A DNA stretch of 64,000 nt from Streptomyces sp. Ag109_O5-10. GTDB lineage: Bacteria; Actinomycetota; Actinomycetes; Streptomycetales; Streptomycetaceae. The position numbers were made by a program, and so were the translations under genes. A model generated the notes under the pieces. It did not search any database. It worked only from the letters and a program-made list of their open reading frames with translations, and had not been told where the DNA came from. The stretch covers positions 8,122,001 to 8,186,000 of the forward strand of contig NZ_FNTQ01000001.1 of NCBI RefSeq assembly GCF_900105755.1, given 5' to 3'. Shown here piece after piece: positions 1 through 7,857 of the stretch (positions are counted from its first letter, which is position 1; each line of letters begins with the position of its first letter).

Positions 1-34
1 ACTGGTCCGGGTGCTGGTCGCAGGGGAGATCGTC

Positions 35-898
35 GTGGCGAAGTACGGCGATCTGATCGACGACGTGCTGGACGTGCCGTTGTTCTGTCCCCGTTGCGGC
101 CGCACGGCAGGGCTGACGCTGGTGGCCGACGGGCGCGAGGCGCACCTGGAGTGCGTGGAGGGCCACGTCTGGACCGACCCCGAGGTGGCCGCGTGCGGGG
201 TGCGGCAGCTGCTGCACCTGAGCGCGCAGGGTGCTCCGCCCCGGTTCCCGGGCGCGGCGGTCAGGATCGACATGCTGCCGCGGATCTCCGAGGACCGGAC
301 GCTGTACCCGCCGTCGCCGGACGTGCCCGGGCGCCTGCTGCGCTGGGAGGGCCGCGTCCTGACCGCGACCGGCACCCCGCCGCTGACCGACTGCCTGCAC
401 TGGGCACGGCGGCTGTGCGCCTGGGCCCTGCCGAGCGACGGCGAGCTCTACGAGCGGCTCTACCCGCCCGCCGGAGGCAACGCGCTCGACGCGCACATGG
501 CCGTCGTACTCGTCGCGCTGGCCCTCTACGCGACCGCCGCCGCGGCGGACCTGGCCCGCGTCGAGCAGGTGGTGCCGGACCGGGCGGCGGAACCGCTCGC
601 GGGTGCGGAGCTGCGGTGGCTGCGCCCGCCCGGCGCGGGGGGCCTGGGCGGCCGGCTCCGGGTGACCGACGTGCACCGGCTGGCCACCGCCGCGCCCGAG
701 ACGTACCAGCGCTGGCGGACGGCGGCCCGGCTCGTGCTCGCCGCGAACACCGACGACCGGCCCGCCGTGCCACTGGCGGACCGCAGCGGGCGCCTGCCCG
801 CGGTGGCCGAGGACATGGCCTGGTACGCGCCGGTCGGCAGACCTGACGTGGGCCGCACCGGTGACGGGCCCTTCGGAGCCGAGTGGGGACGGCCCTAG
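35..898 (+). CDS. Hypothetical protein with N-terminal zinc ribbon
   Basis: Protein of about 287 residues with no family I recognise. Near the N-terminus it has a CPRC pair (about residues 18-21) followed by a second Cys and a His (about 40 and 44), which look like a small zinc-binding finger. The rest is alpha-helical, Trp/Pro-rich and has no signal peptide or clear membrane span, so it is probably cytoplasmic. I chose the GTG at 35 because AGGGGAG ends six bases upstream; an in-frame GTG at 11 exists but has no visible ribosome site, and the gene could also extend beyond the window. It converges on the lipoprotein gene that ends at 1057. Function unknown. Confidence 0.6.
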   Translation: MAKYGDLIDDVLDVPLFCPRCGRTAGLTLVADGREAHLECVEGHVWTDPEVAACGVRQLLHLSAQGAPPRFPGAAVRIDMLPRISEDRTLYPPSPDVPGRLLRWEGRVLTATGTPPLTDCLHWARRLCAWALPSDGELYERLYPPAGGNALDAHMAVVLVALALYATAAAADLARVEQVVPDRAAEPLAGAELRWLRPPGAGGLGGRLRVTDVHRLATAAPETYQRWRTAARLVLAANTDDRPAVPLADRSGRLPAVAEDMAWYAPVGRPDVGRTGDGPFGAEWGRP

Positions 899-1056
899 GA
901 CAGCGCTTCGAGGAAGCCCGGGATCTGCTCCCCGGTAGACGGCACCGATCGCGGCGCGGGCCCGGTCGCCGCCGGCGGGCGGGGCGAGCCGCAGGGCACG
1001 TGGCCCGGTGCACGGCCGACGCCGGCGCGACCTTGGGGACCCACGGGACCGCCGGC

Positions 1057-1866
1057 CTAGTCGAACTGGCTCGGCAGCGGTGCCGGGGTCTTGCCGGACA
1101 GTACTTCCTCGAGGCGCTTGGCGCCGTTCCGCACGGCCAGGGCGGTGCTGTCGTGGTCGACGCCCGAGAGGCCGCCGTTGGTGACCGCGGCCCCGGAGGC
1201 GGCGACGCGCAGCGCCACGACGTCGAGAGTGGTGGTGGTGGGCTGCCCGTTCGAGGTGCCCTGGACGGTGACCGTGAGCGCCGCCAGGTCGTCGCCCGCC
1301 TTGGGCGGTTCCTTGTACTCGACGACCTGGACGGTCCGCTTGCTGCCGTCCGAGGCGGTGGCCGAGAACTGGTTGCACTCGCTGGGGAGTTTCTTCAGCC
1401 ACTTGATGGTCGCGTCCATGGCCGGCCGGCCGTAGTCGCCGACCTGGTACAGCAGCCGGGAGTCGTCCGAGGTGAAGCCGCGCAGCCCGGAGGCGCCGGT
1501 GGCGCGGCCCAGCAGGGTGTCGGAGTAGAGGCTGTCCAGCAGCCGCTGGCAGTCGGCGGCGTCCGACTTGGCGTTGAGGAACTGGGCGACGTCGACCTTC
1601 CCGACCAGCATCTGGTTGCGCCAGGTGGCCGCGTCGTTGGCCAGTTGCCAGTCGTCCTCGATGTCGGCCGGCGTGATCAGCGCGGCCTGCGCCCCGGGGC
1701 CGGTGAGGGTGGGGGTGCGCGACGGGGCCGGGGAGCGCTCGGCGGCCGGCGAGACGGCCGCGGCCTCGGGGGAGCCGCTGCCGTCCGAGCAGGCCGCCGT
1801 GGCGAGCAGGGTCCCCGCCGCCAGGGCCGTGGCGAGCACACGCGCGGGTCGGGACGGACGGGTCAT
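1057..1866 (-). CDS. Putative secreted lipoprotein
   Basis: 269-residue protein that begins with Arg residues, a hydrophobic stretch and ATAAC with Cys at about residue 26, consistent with a lipoprotein signal, although Thr rather than Leu sits at -3. A Ser/Pro/Ala-rich linker follows, and then a globular domain of about 200 residues with two conserved-looking Cys (in DAADCQR and LPSECNQ) that could form a disulfide. This layout resembles extracellular sensor or PknH-like domains of actinobacterial lipoproteins, but I cannot assign one. The ATG at 1866 is preceded by a strong GAGGAGG. The ORF stays open further upstream, but that part looks non-coding. Expected at the outer face of the membrane. 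Confidence 0.7.
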   Translation of the reverse strand: MTRPSRPARVLATALAAGTLLATAACSDGSGSPEAAAVSPAAERSPAPSRTPTLTGPGAQAALITPADIEDDWQLANDAATWRNQMLVGKVDVAQFLNAKSDAADCQRLLDSLYSDTLLGRATGASGLRGFTSDDSRLLYQVGDYGRPAMDATIKWLKKLPSECNQFSATASDGSKRTVQVVEYKEPPKAGDDLAALTVTVQGTSNGQPTTTTLDVVALRVAASGAAVTNGGLSGVDHDSTALAVRNGAKRLEEVLSGKTPAPLPSQFD

Positions 1867-2024
1867 CGCGACTGCCTCCTCGGGGACGCGGTACGTCACT
1901 GGGCGGCGGCGCCGGTGCGGCCCCTTCCGCCGGACGACGCCGGACGACGTCGCTGCGTCCCTCCACGCCACCACCGGCCGCGAGCGCCGACCACCCGCAC
2001 GTGCCATTCGGGTGAGCGTCGTGA

Positions 2025-2279
2025 TCAGGCCGCCGTGACCCGCACCCGCCGGCTGCCGCAGCGCGGGCACACCGCGTCCGTGAGCGGGGACGGCACGGCC
2101 CGGCCGGCCTCGTCGACGTACTCCAAGGTGCTCTGCAGCTCCGGATCGGCGACCGGGTCGGTGAAGAACACCGCCTGGAAGACGGCCTCCCAGCCGTGGC
2201 CGCACCGCCCGCAGCGGAACGCGAAGGTCTCGGGCACGGCGCCCGGCACCGGCCCGGGACCCGGCGGGGGCTCGGTCAT
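2025..2279 (-). CDS. Small double-CxxC zinc-ribbon protein
   Basis: 84-residue protein with a Pro-rich start, then CGRC (Cys23, Cys26) and CPRC (Cys71, Cys74) separated by about 45 residues. The four cysteines fit a single zinc-ribbon-like knuckle. There is no signal peptide, and the ribosome site AGGAG lies upstream of the ATG at 2279. It points the same way as the lipoprotein gene at 1057-1866 with about 160 bp between them. No enzymatic motif is visible; nucleic-acid or protein binding is possible but unproven. Confidence 0.65.
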   Translation of the reverse strand: MTEPPPGPGPVPGAVPETFAFRCGRCGHGWEAVFQAVFFTDPVADPELQSTLEYVDEAGRAVPSPLTDAVCPRCGSRRVRVTAA

Positions 2280-2439
2280 CGGCTCCGGCTCCTGTCACTC
2301 GGCCTCCGCCACCAGCGCACCGCCCCGCCCGCCCGGCGGCAAGTCGGGGCCGGGTGTCCCAGGCGTGGACGCCCCCTTGACGCGGGGCGGAGGCCGATCG
2401 ACACTCCAGATGGAAATCCTAGTGAAAAGGTAGGGAAAG

Positions 2440-2571
2440 ATGGGTCGCCTGCGCACGCTCACCGGCAGACAGCGCCGCGAGAGCCCCGCGCCCTGGACGG
2501 CCCCCCTGCTCACCTCCCGCCGCCACCTCGACCTGCTGCGGATGTGCGGCGCCACCGGCCGCAGAGACTGA
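2440..2571 (+). CDS. Sulfur-type leader peptide 1
   Basis: 43-residue ORF, ATG at 2440, with a TAGGGA-type ribosome site just upstream. Its C-terminal third reads LTSRRHLDLLRMCGATG, which matches the actinobacterial putative-leader-peptide family (core S-R-x-H-[IL]-D-L-x-R-V-x-S-A-L-C) found ahead of sulfate, thiosulfate and sulfonate genes. A TTGACG at 2377-2382 with a weak -10 near 2400 could serve as promoter. It precedes the thiol-transferase-like gene at 2698 by 126 bp. By analogy with cysteine-sensing uORFs of mycobacteria it probably controls the downstream gene through its translation rather than acting as a protein. The core match is visible; the regulatory role is inferred. Confidence 0.7.
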   Translation: MGRLRTLTGRQRRESPAPWTAPLLTSRRHLDLLRMCGATGRRD

Positions 2572-2697
2572 GCGCCCGATCCCGGTCGTACGAGGCGGGC
2601 GCCCGTCCGCCAGGACGCACCGGATCCCGCCGAGAACCCACCGACGAACGCTTCGGCCGCGCGTACGTCCGCGCGCCCGCCCGCCCCGGGGAGACGC

Positions 2698-3570
2698 ATG
2701 TCCATCACTCCACTCGCCGCCCTGCCGTCCGTCCGTACCGCCCCCGCCTTCCGAGGCCGCATCGGCCGCGACGCGCGCAGCGGCCACTACGCCGTGCCAC
2801 GCCGCTACCGGCTCCACCTGTCCACGGCCTGCCCCGACGGCCTGCGGATCGCCGTCGGACACAGCCTGCTGGCCCTGGACGACTGTTGTCCGGTCACCTT
2901 CCTGCCCGCCGTCCCGGACTGTCCCGACGGCAGCCACGCGGTGCTGCGCCCGCTGTACGAGGCCAGCGCGCACCGCTACTCGGGACCGGCCCTCGCGCCG
3001 GTGTTCAGCGACGGCTGGTCCGGCAGGATCGTCAGCACCCACAGCCGGGACATCCTGCGCGACCTGGACCAGCACTTCGGTGACGGCGTCGCCCGGCTCT
3101 ACCCGTGCGGAGCCGAGGCCGAGATCGAGGCCGTCGAGCGGCTGTGCACCGAGGACATCGAGCAGGCCGCACAGCGGGCCGGGCGCGCGGGCGGCGACCC
3201 GGAGGCATTGGAGGTGCTGCTCTCGGCCCTGGACGAACTGGAGCGCAGGCTGACCGGGGTGGAGTTCCTGGTCGGCGGCCGACTCACGGCCGCCGACATC
3301 GAGTTGTGGGTCACCCTGGTGCAACTCGACACCGTGCACCGCAACCACCTGGACGCCGCCGCGGTGCACGCCGTCGCCGGCCACCCGGTGCTGTGGGCCT
3401 ACGCCCGCCGGCTGGCCGCCCATCCGGCCTTCGGCGGCCACCTCGACCTCGACGGCATCGCCCGCCGCCACCACGGCCGTTGCCAGGGCCTGGAAGCCGC
3501 CGGCGCGGCCGTCCAGATCCTGGACTGGGCGGGCCACGCGGCCGACGCACCCCGCGGTCCGCGCAGGTGA
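2698..3570 (+). CDS. Thioredoxin-fold GST-like / glutathionyl-hydroquinone-reductase-like protein
   Basis: 290-residue protein resembling the ECM4/YqjG (Xi-class) glutathione transferase family. A short N-terminal part contains RLHLSTACPDG, where the family usually has an ACPWAHR active site. A helical GST C-terminal domain follows, with FLVGGRLTAADIELWVTL as the typical landmark. The catalytic Cys appears kept, but the following Trp is replaced by Asp, and the N-domain carries extra Cys (DDCCP). Streptomyces use mycothiol instead of glutathione, so the thiol partner is uncertain. Start ATG at 2698 follows GGGGAG. Position between leader peptide 1 and the SAM-IV riboswitch suggests a role in thiol or sulfur metabolism, possibly removing a thiol from conjugates. 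Confidence 0.7.
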   Translation: MSITPLAALPSVRTAPAFRGRIGRDARSGHYAVPRRYRLHLSTACPDGLRIAVGHSLLALDDCCPVTFLPAVPDCPDGSHAVLRPLYEASAHRYSGPALAPVFSDGWSGRIVSTHSRDILRDLDQHFGDGVARLYPCGAEAEIEAVERLCTEDIEQAAQRAGRAGGDPEALEVLLSALDELERRLTGVEFLVGGRLTAADIELWVTLVQLDTVHRNHLDAAAVHAVAGHPVLWAYARRLAAHPAFGGHLDLDGIARRHHGRCQGLEAAGAAVQILDWAGHAADAPRGPRR

Positions 3571-3605
3571 GAGCCGCCCGAACCGTTTCGCCAGTCGGAC
3601 AGGCG

Positions 3606-3635
3606 TTGACAATCGTTCGGGCAACTGCGTTACTT
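3606..3635 (+). promoter_or_regulatory. Candidate promoter for SAM-IV/leader-2/ABC operon
   Basis: TTGACA at 3606-3611 and TTACTT at 3630-3635 are separated by 18 bp. A transcript starting about seven bases downstream would begin almost exactly at the 5' edge of the SAM-IV aptamer (3648), which supports the assignment. Confidence 0.55.
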
Positions 3636-3647
3636 GCGGACCAGAAC

Positions 3648-3770
3648 GGTCATGAGCGTCAGCGTCAAGCCCTGGCTTGCTGACCGGCAACCCTCGCACC
3701 GCGGTGGGGTGCCCCAGGTGACGACCGGACCGACGACGTTTCGGCAAGCGACGATTCGGTAAGCGCGAGT
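3648..3770 (+). promoter_or_regulatory. SAM-IV riboswitch
   Basis: The sequence follows the SAM-IV consensus as I know it from Streptomyces. GGTCATGAGCGTCAGCGTCA opens the aptamer; the GTCAGC/GCTGAC stem is followed by CCGGCAACCCTC and GGTGGGGTGCCCC; the closing GACGACC pairs with the opening GGTC; GGCAAGCG near 3743 and GGTAAGCGCGAG near 3758 supply the pseudoknot side. It binds S-adenosylmethionine and normally represses sulfur or methionine genes when SAM is plentiful. A short stem (about 3769-3788, GTGCCC/GGGCcgGCAC) may belong to the expression platform. It lies upstream of leader peptide 2 and the ABC importer operon. Confidence 0.88.
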
Positions 3771-3810
3771 GCCCTTCGGGGCCGGCACGACACAGTGACA
3801 GGTGACGGAC

Positions 3811-3969
3811 ATGTACGCAGCCCCCAGGACGGCCCAGCGCCGCGCCGAGGGCTGCGTACGCCCGTACCCGAGCCCGCTCGTCGCCGACCGAGCCGTCGAC
3901 CTGCTCCGTGTCAACAGCGCCCTGTGTAGCGCGTGTACCGCACCGGGCTGTGCCCGCTGTCGGGTCTGA
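3811..3969 (+). CDS. Cysteine-rich sulfur leader peptide 2
   Basis: 52-residue ORF, ATG at 3811, ribosome site AGGTGA at 3800-3805. Residues 25-39 read ADRAVDLLRVNSALC, a clear version of the actinobacterial sulfur leader core. Unlike typical members it continues into a Cys-rich tail, CSACTAPGCARC, in which the four Cys (39, 42, 47, 50) are all TGT codons; Cys15 is TGC. It sits 40 bp after the SAM-IV aptamer and 193 bp before the ABC permease. A perfect 11-bp inverted repeat (3813-3823 with 3849-3859) lies inside the 5' half of the ORF. Ribosome stalling at the Cys codons during cysteine starvation could change mRNA folding downstream. Translation and function are inferred. Confidence 0.68.
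   Translation: MYAAPRTAQRRAEGCVRPYPSPLVADRAVDLLRVNSALCSACTAPGCARCRV
3813..3859 (+). promoter_or_regulatory. Strong hairpin inside leader peptide 2
   Basis: GTACGCAGCCC (3813-3823) pairs perfectly with GGGCTGCGTAC (3849-3859), an 11-bp stem with a 25-base loop covering codons 1-17 of the leader ORF. A ribosome moving through the ORF must melt it. No U-tract follows. Confidence 0.45.
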
Positions 3970-4161
3970 CCAGGCTTTTCCCCCGGTTCCCCGCAGCCTC
4001 GCACCCCAGCGTCCCCGTCGAAACACCGGCCGTCCGGTGTGCCGCCGTCCGCCCAGCCCCGTGCCCCGCGCGCCCCCGCGCACCGCGCCGTGCCCGAACA
4101 CGGACCGGTGCGCGGCCCCCGCCGCGGGACACGTGGGTGTCCGACTCCGCCGGAGCCCGCC
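3970..4161 (+). promoter_or_regulatory. Structured region between leader 2 and ABC permease (possible attenuator)
   Basis: No gene. It holds several stems, the clearest being ACACCGG/CCGGTGT (4023-4029 with 4034-4040, tetraloop) and a GGACAC/GTGTCC stem just before the permease ribosome site. A TTTTCCCCC run sits at 3976-3984. These could be alternative structures for attenuation coupled to leader peptide 2. Folding was judged by eye. Confidence 0.35.
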
Positions 4162-5145
4162 ATGAGTGAACCCCCAGGCGCCACGATCGCCGCCCCCGAG
4201 GCACCGCCCGCCGCCGACGAACCGTCACCATCCCTCACCGCACAGCGCGTTCAGCCGCTGCGCAGGCCGGGACGGTGGATCGCCACCGCCGTCGTCCTGG
4301 TCCTGGCCGCCCAGTTCGTGCACGGACTGGTGACCAACCCCTTCTACCAGTGGGACCGCTGGAGCTACTGGTTCCTGCGGCCGACCATCCTCGACGGACT
4401 GGTCATCACCCTCGAAGTCACCGCCTACAGCGCGGTGCTGGGTCTGCTCGGGGGCATCCTGCTCGCCCTGGCCCGGCTCTCGAAGAGCCCCGTGCTGCGC
4501 GCGGTCAGCTGGACCTACGTATGGGCGCTGCGCTCCATACCGCTCATCGTTGTCCTGCTCTTCCTCTACAACTTCAGCGCCCTGTACAAGACGTTGAGCG
4601 TCGGCGTCCCCTTCGGGCCCGCCTTCTTCTCCTTCGACGAGTCGAAGCTCGCCACCGACATGGTGGTCGCCGTCATCGGCCTGAGCCTCAACGAGGCCGC
4701 CTACGCGGCCGAGGTGGTCCGCGGCGGCATCCTCTCCGTGGACCAGGGCCAGCACGAGGCCGCCGCCGCGCTCGGCCTGCCCAAGGGCTACCAGTTCCGG
4801 AAGATCGTGTTCCCGCAGGCGCTCAGGTCCATCACCCCGAACTACGTCAACCAGCTGATCGGCCTGATCAAGAGCACCTCGCTGGTCTTCTACGTCTCGC
4901 TGCTCGACCTGTTCGGCTCCGCGCAGAGCATGGGCTCCACCTACCCCGGCGACATCGTGCCGCTCCTCCTGGTGGTGACCGTCTGGTACCTGATCCTGAC
5001 CAGCGTCGTCTCCGTGATCCAGTTCTACGTCGAGCGGTACTACGCCCGCGGCGCCACCCGCACGCTGCCCCCGACTCCCCTCCAGAAGCTGCGCACCGGC
5101 CTTACCGACCTGCGCGCCCGCATCCGCCGGGAGGCCGCGGTATGA
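4162..5145 (+). CDS. Polar amino-acid ABC transporter permease
   Basis: 327-residue inner-membrane permease of the His/Gln/Arg/cystine (HisM/TcyL) type. A soluble Pro/Ala-rich head of about 50 residues precedes five or so membrane helices. The cytoplasmic EAA loop is visible as EAAAALGLPKGYQFRKIVF, where the ATPase docks. The family imports amino acids; the SAM-IV riboswitch and Cys leader upstream point to a sulfur amino acid or S-modified cysteine. Start ATG at 4162 has GGAG six bases upstream. Its stop overlaps the ATPase start (ATGA), so the two are translationally coupled. As the only permease gene in the operon it would act as a homodimer. Confidence 0.88.
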   Translation: MSEPPGATIAAPEAPPAADEPSPSLTAQRVQPLRRPGRWIATAVVLVLAAQFVHGLVTNPFYQWDRWSYWFLRPTILDGLVITLEVTAYSAVLGLLGGILLALARLSKSPVLRAVSWTYVWALRSIPLIVVLLFLYNFSALYKTLSVGVPFGPAFFSFDESKLATDMVVAVIGLSLNEAAYAAEVVRGGILSVDQGQHEAAAALGLPKGYQFRKIVFPQALRSITPNYVNQLIGLIKSTSLVFYVSLLDLFGSAQSMGSTYPGDIVPLLLVVTVWYLILTSVVSVIQFYVERYYARGATRTLPPTPLQKLRTGLTDLRARIRREAAV

Positions 5146-5930
5146 CCATCACCGACAGCGTGGAGACGGCCCCCGCCGCCCTGGAGATCAACGGCGTCCA
5201 CAAGTGGTACGGCACCCACCGTGTCCTGGACGGCATCGACCTGACCATCCGCCCCGGCGAGGTCACCGTCGTCCTCGGCCCGTCCGGCTCCGGCAAGTCC
5301 ACCCTCCTCAGGGTCGTCAACCACCTGGAGAAGCCCGAGCGCGGGCACGTCAGCATCAACGGCGAGCCGATCGGTGTGAAGCGGCACGGCGACCGGCTCA
5401 AGGAGCTGAGCGAGCGCGCCATCCTGGCCCAGCGCGGCCGGATCGGCTTCGTCTTCCAGAACTTCAACCTCTTCCCGCACCTGACCGTGCTGGACAACGT
5501 GGCCGCCGCCCCGGTCGCCACCGGAAAACTCGGCAAGCCCGAGGCCCAGGCCCTGGCCAAGGAGCTCCTGGAACGGGTCGGCCTCGGCGAGCGCATCGGC
5601 GCCTACCCCCGCCAGCTCTCCGGCGGCCAGCAGCAGCGCGTCGCCATCGCCCGCGCCCTCGCCCTGCGCCCCGGGGTGATCCTCTTCGACGAGCCGACCT
5701 CCGCTCTGGACCCCGAACTCGTCGGTGAGGTCCTCGCCGTCATCAAGGACCTGGCGACCAGCGGCACCACCCTCGTCATCGTCACCCACGAGATCGGCTT
5801 CGCCCGCGAGATCGCCGACCGCGTCGTCTTCATCGACGGCGGCCGGATCGTCGAGCAGGGGCCGCCCTCCGAGGTCCTCGACAACCCGCAGCACGAGCGG
5901 ACCAGGGACTTCCTCAGCAAGGTCCTCTGA
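5142..5930 (+). CDS. Polar amino-acid ABC transporter ATPase
   Basis: 262-residue ATP-binding subunit of the GlnQ/HisP/TcyN class. Visible in order: Walker A GPSGSGKST, Q-loop in FVFQNFNLFPHLTV, signature LSGGQQQRVAIARAL, Walker B VILFDEPTSALDPE, and the switch His in VTHEIGFAREIADR. Length and motifs are normal for the family. It drives uptake through the permease encoded just upstream. The start ATG at 5142 overlaps the permease stop, with GGGAGG as the ribosome site. An insertion of about 15 residues between Walker A and the Q-loop (GVKRHGDRLKELSERAIL) is also usual in this subclass. Confidence 0.92.
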   Translation: MTITDSVETAPAALEINGVHKWYGTHRVLDGIDLTIRPGEVTVVLGPSGSGKSTLLRVVNHLEKPERGHVSINGEPIGVKRHGDRLKELSERAILAQRGRIGFVFQNFNLFPHLTVLDNVAAAPVATGKLGKPEAQALAKELLERVGLGERIGAYPRQLSGGQQQRVAIARALALRPGVILFDEPTSALDPELVGEVLAVIKDLATSGTTLVIVTHEIGFAREIADRVVFIDGGRIVEQGPPSEVLDNPQHERTRDFLSKVL

Positions 5931-5993
5931 ACCGCCGCACCCCCAGATCTCCCCCCACGCCTCTCTCATCTCACCCCGTCACAAAGGACGACC

Positions 5994-7019
5994 ATGCCTG
6001 CCCACTTCAACCGACGCAGCCTGATCAGAGGCATCTCCGCGGCGACCGTCGCCGCCTCCCTCGCCACCGGGCTCGCCGCCTGCGGGGGCGACAGCGACGC
6101 GGCCACCACCACCTCCGCCGCGAAGACCGGCGAGGTCGTCATCGGCCAGGTCTCCAACGGCGCCGCCACCCAGACCGCGATCAAGGTCTCCGAGGTCAAG
6201 TCCATCAGCGCCGAACTGCCCGCCTCCGTCAGGAAGAGCGGCAAGCTGGTCATCGGCGAGGGCGCCCTGCCCGCCGGGTTCCCGCCGCTGGCCTTCGTGG
6301 GCAGCGACCAGAAGACCCTCACCGGCTCCGAGCCCGACCTCGGCCGCCTGGTCGCCGCGGTCCTCGGCCTCAAGCCCGAGATCCAGAACGCCACCTGGGA
6401 GAACATGTTCGTCGGCATCGACAGCGGCAAGGTCGACGTGGCCTTCTCCAACGTCACCGACACCGAGGAGCGCAAGAAGAAGTACGAGTTCGCCTCCTAC
6501 CGTCAGGACAACCTCGCCTTCACCGTGCCCAAGAAGAGCACCTGGAACTTCGACGGCAACTACGAGAACCTCGCCGGCAGGACGGTCTCCGTGAGCGCAG
6601 GCACCAACCAGGAGAAGATCCTCCTGGAGTGGAAGAAGAAGCTGGAGAGCGAGGGCAAGAAGCTCACCGTCAAGTACTTCCAGGACAGCAACAGCGTCTA
6701 CCTGGCCCTGTCCAGCGGCAAGATCGACGCCTACCTCGGCCCCAACCCCGGCATCGCGTACCACAACAGGCAGACCGCGAACACGCCCAACGCCACCCGC
6801 ACCGCGGGCACCTACTCCGGCGCGGGCGCCAGCCTCCAGGGCCTGATCGCGGCCACCGCCAAGAAGGACAGCGGCCTCGCCAAGCCCCTCGCGGACGCCA
6901 TCAACCACCTGATCGACAACGGTCAGTACGCCCAGTGGCTCAAGGCGTACAACCTCTCCAACGAGGCCGTCGCGAAGTCCGAGGTCAACCCGCCCGGACT
7001 GCCCCTCGACAACTCCTGA
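5994..7019 (+). CDS. ABC transporter substrate-binding lipoprotein
   Basis: 341-residue periplasmic-binding-protein-like lipoprotein (SBP_bac_3 class). The N-terminus has NRRSLIRG, a possible twin-arginine signal, then a hydrophobic stretch and the lipobox LAAC. The mature part begins with a Ser/Thr/Ala linker and contains the expected two-lobed signature, for example GSEPDLGRLVAAVLG and DVAFSNVTDTEERKKKYEF. It would capture the substrate outside the membrane for the permease/ATPase pair. Spacing to the ATPase gene is 63 bp, with AAAGGAC upstream of the ATG. Specificity cannot be read from the sequence; regulation suggests cystine or another sulfur amino acid. Confidence 0.9.
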   Translation: MPAHFNRRSLIRGISAATVAASLATGLAACGGDSDAATTTSAAKTGEVVIGQVSNGAATQTAIKVSEVKSISAELPASVRKSGKLVIGEGALPAGFPPLAFVGSDQKTLTGSEPDLGRLVAAVLGLKPEIQNATWENMFVGIDSGKVDVAFSNVTDTEERKKKYEFASYRQDNLAFTVPKKSTWNFDGNYENLAGRTVSVSAGTNQEKILLEWKKKLESEGKKLTVKYFQDSNSVYLALSSGKIDAYLGPNPGIAYHNRQTANTPNATRTAGTYSGAGASLQGLIAATAKKDSGLAKPLADAINHLIDNGQYAQWLKAYNLSNEAVAKSEVNPPGLPLDNS

Positions 7020-7067
7020 CCATCCGTCGAACAGCACCGCCGCAAGACGAGAAAGGACCGCGCCTCC

Positions 7068-7814
7068 GTGACCCTCCAGACCGACCTCCACGGAGGCGGG
7101 GCCCCGCTCGCACCCGGCACGTCCCCGCTCGACAACGCCGTCTGGGCGGCCCTCACCGGCCCGCACGCCCACCTCGGGGAGCGGATCGGCCGGGCGGCCC
7201 GGTATCCCGACGACGTCTACGCCTACGCGGCGCTCGCGGACCCCACCGACCCGGCGGCCTGGGCCGACCTGCGCACGCTCGTCGGCCCGGGAGCGACGGT
7301 GAAGATCAAGTCGGCCGAGGCGGCACCGCCGGACTGGGAGGTGGTCGGCGGCGGAACCGGCGTCCAGTTCGTGGACACGGCACTGCGGGCCGAGCCGGTC
7401 TCCGAGGCGGTCAGGCTCGGGCCGGACGACGTGCCCGAGATGCTGGACCTGGTCGCCCGCACCGCACCCGGCCCGTTCCGCACCCGGACCGTCGAGATGG
7501 GCAGCTATCTCGGTATCCGGCACCGCGGGCGGCTGATCGCCATGGCGGGGGAGCGGCTGCGGCTGCCCGGCTGGACGGAGATCAGCGCGGTCTGCACCGA
7601 CCCGGACCACCGGGGCCGGGGCCTGGCCACCCGCCTGGTCCGCGCGGTCGCCGCCGGGATCAGGGAGCGCGGCGACACCCCGTTCCTGCACGCGGCGCCG
7701 GGCAACGCGAACGCGATCCGGCTCTACGAGTCGATCGGCTTCACCGAGCGGCTGCGCGGCCGCACCCTGCTGTTGCGCAGCCCGGGAACAACCACGAACG
7801 CCGGTCTGTTGTGA
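7068..7814 (+). CDS. GNAT-family N-acetyltransferase
   Basis: 248-residue acetyltransferase. The C-terminal half carries a standard GNAT fold: a beta-strand WTEISAVCTDP, then acetyl-CoA-binding motif A DHRGRGLATRL and motif B-like NANAIRLYESIGF. The N-terminal half (about 120 residues) is a divergent, possibly second GNAT-like lobe. GTG start at 7068 with GAAAGGA ten bases upstream; 48 bp after the binding-protein gene, so probably the same transcript. In the YtmI and Yxe sulfur operons of Bacillus a GNAT protein N-acetylates S-modified cysteine before a flavin monooxygenase acts on it. The same pairing with importer and LLM enzymes is seen here, so that role is a reasonable inference. Confidence 0.82.
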   Translation: MTLQTDLHGGGAPLAPGTSPLDNAVWAALTGPHAHLGERIGRAARYPDDVYAYAALADPTDPAAWADLRTLVGPGATVKIKSAEAAPPDWEVVGGGTGVQFVDTALRAEPVSEAVRLGPDDVPEMLDLVARTAPGPFRTRTVEMGSYLGIRHRGRLIAMAGERLRLPGWTEISAVCTDPDHRGRGLATRLVRAVAAGIRERGDTPFLHAAPGNANAIRLYESIGFTERLRGRTLLLRSPGTTTNAGLL

Positions 7815-7857
7815 CTCAGGACGAAGTGCATGCGGAGCAGGCCGGGAGGTGCGGGAC

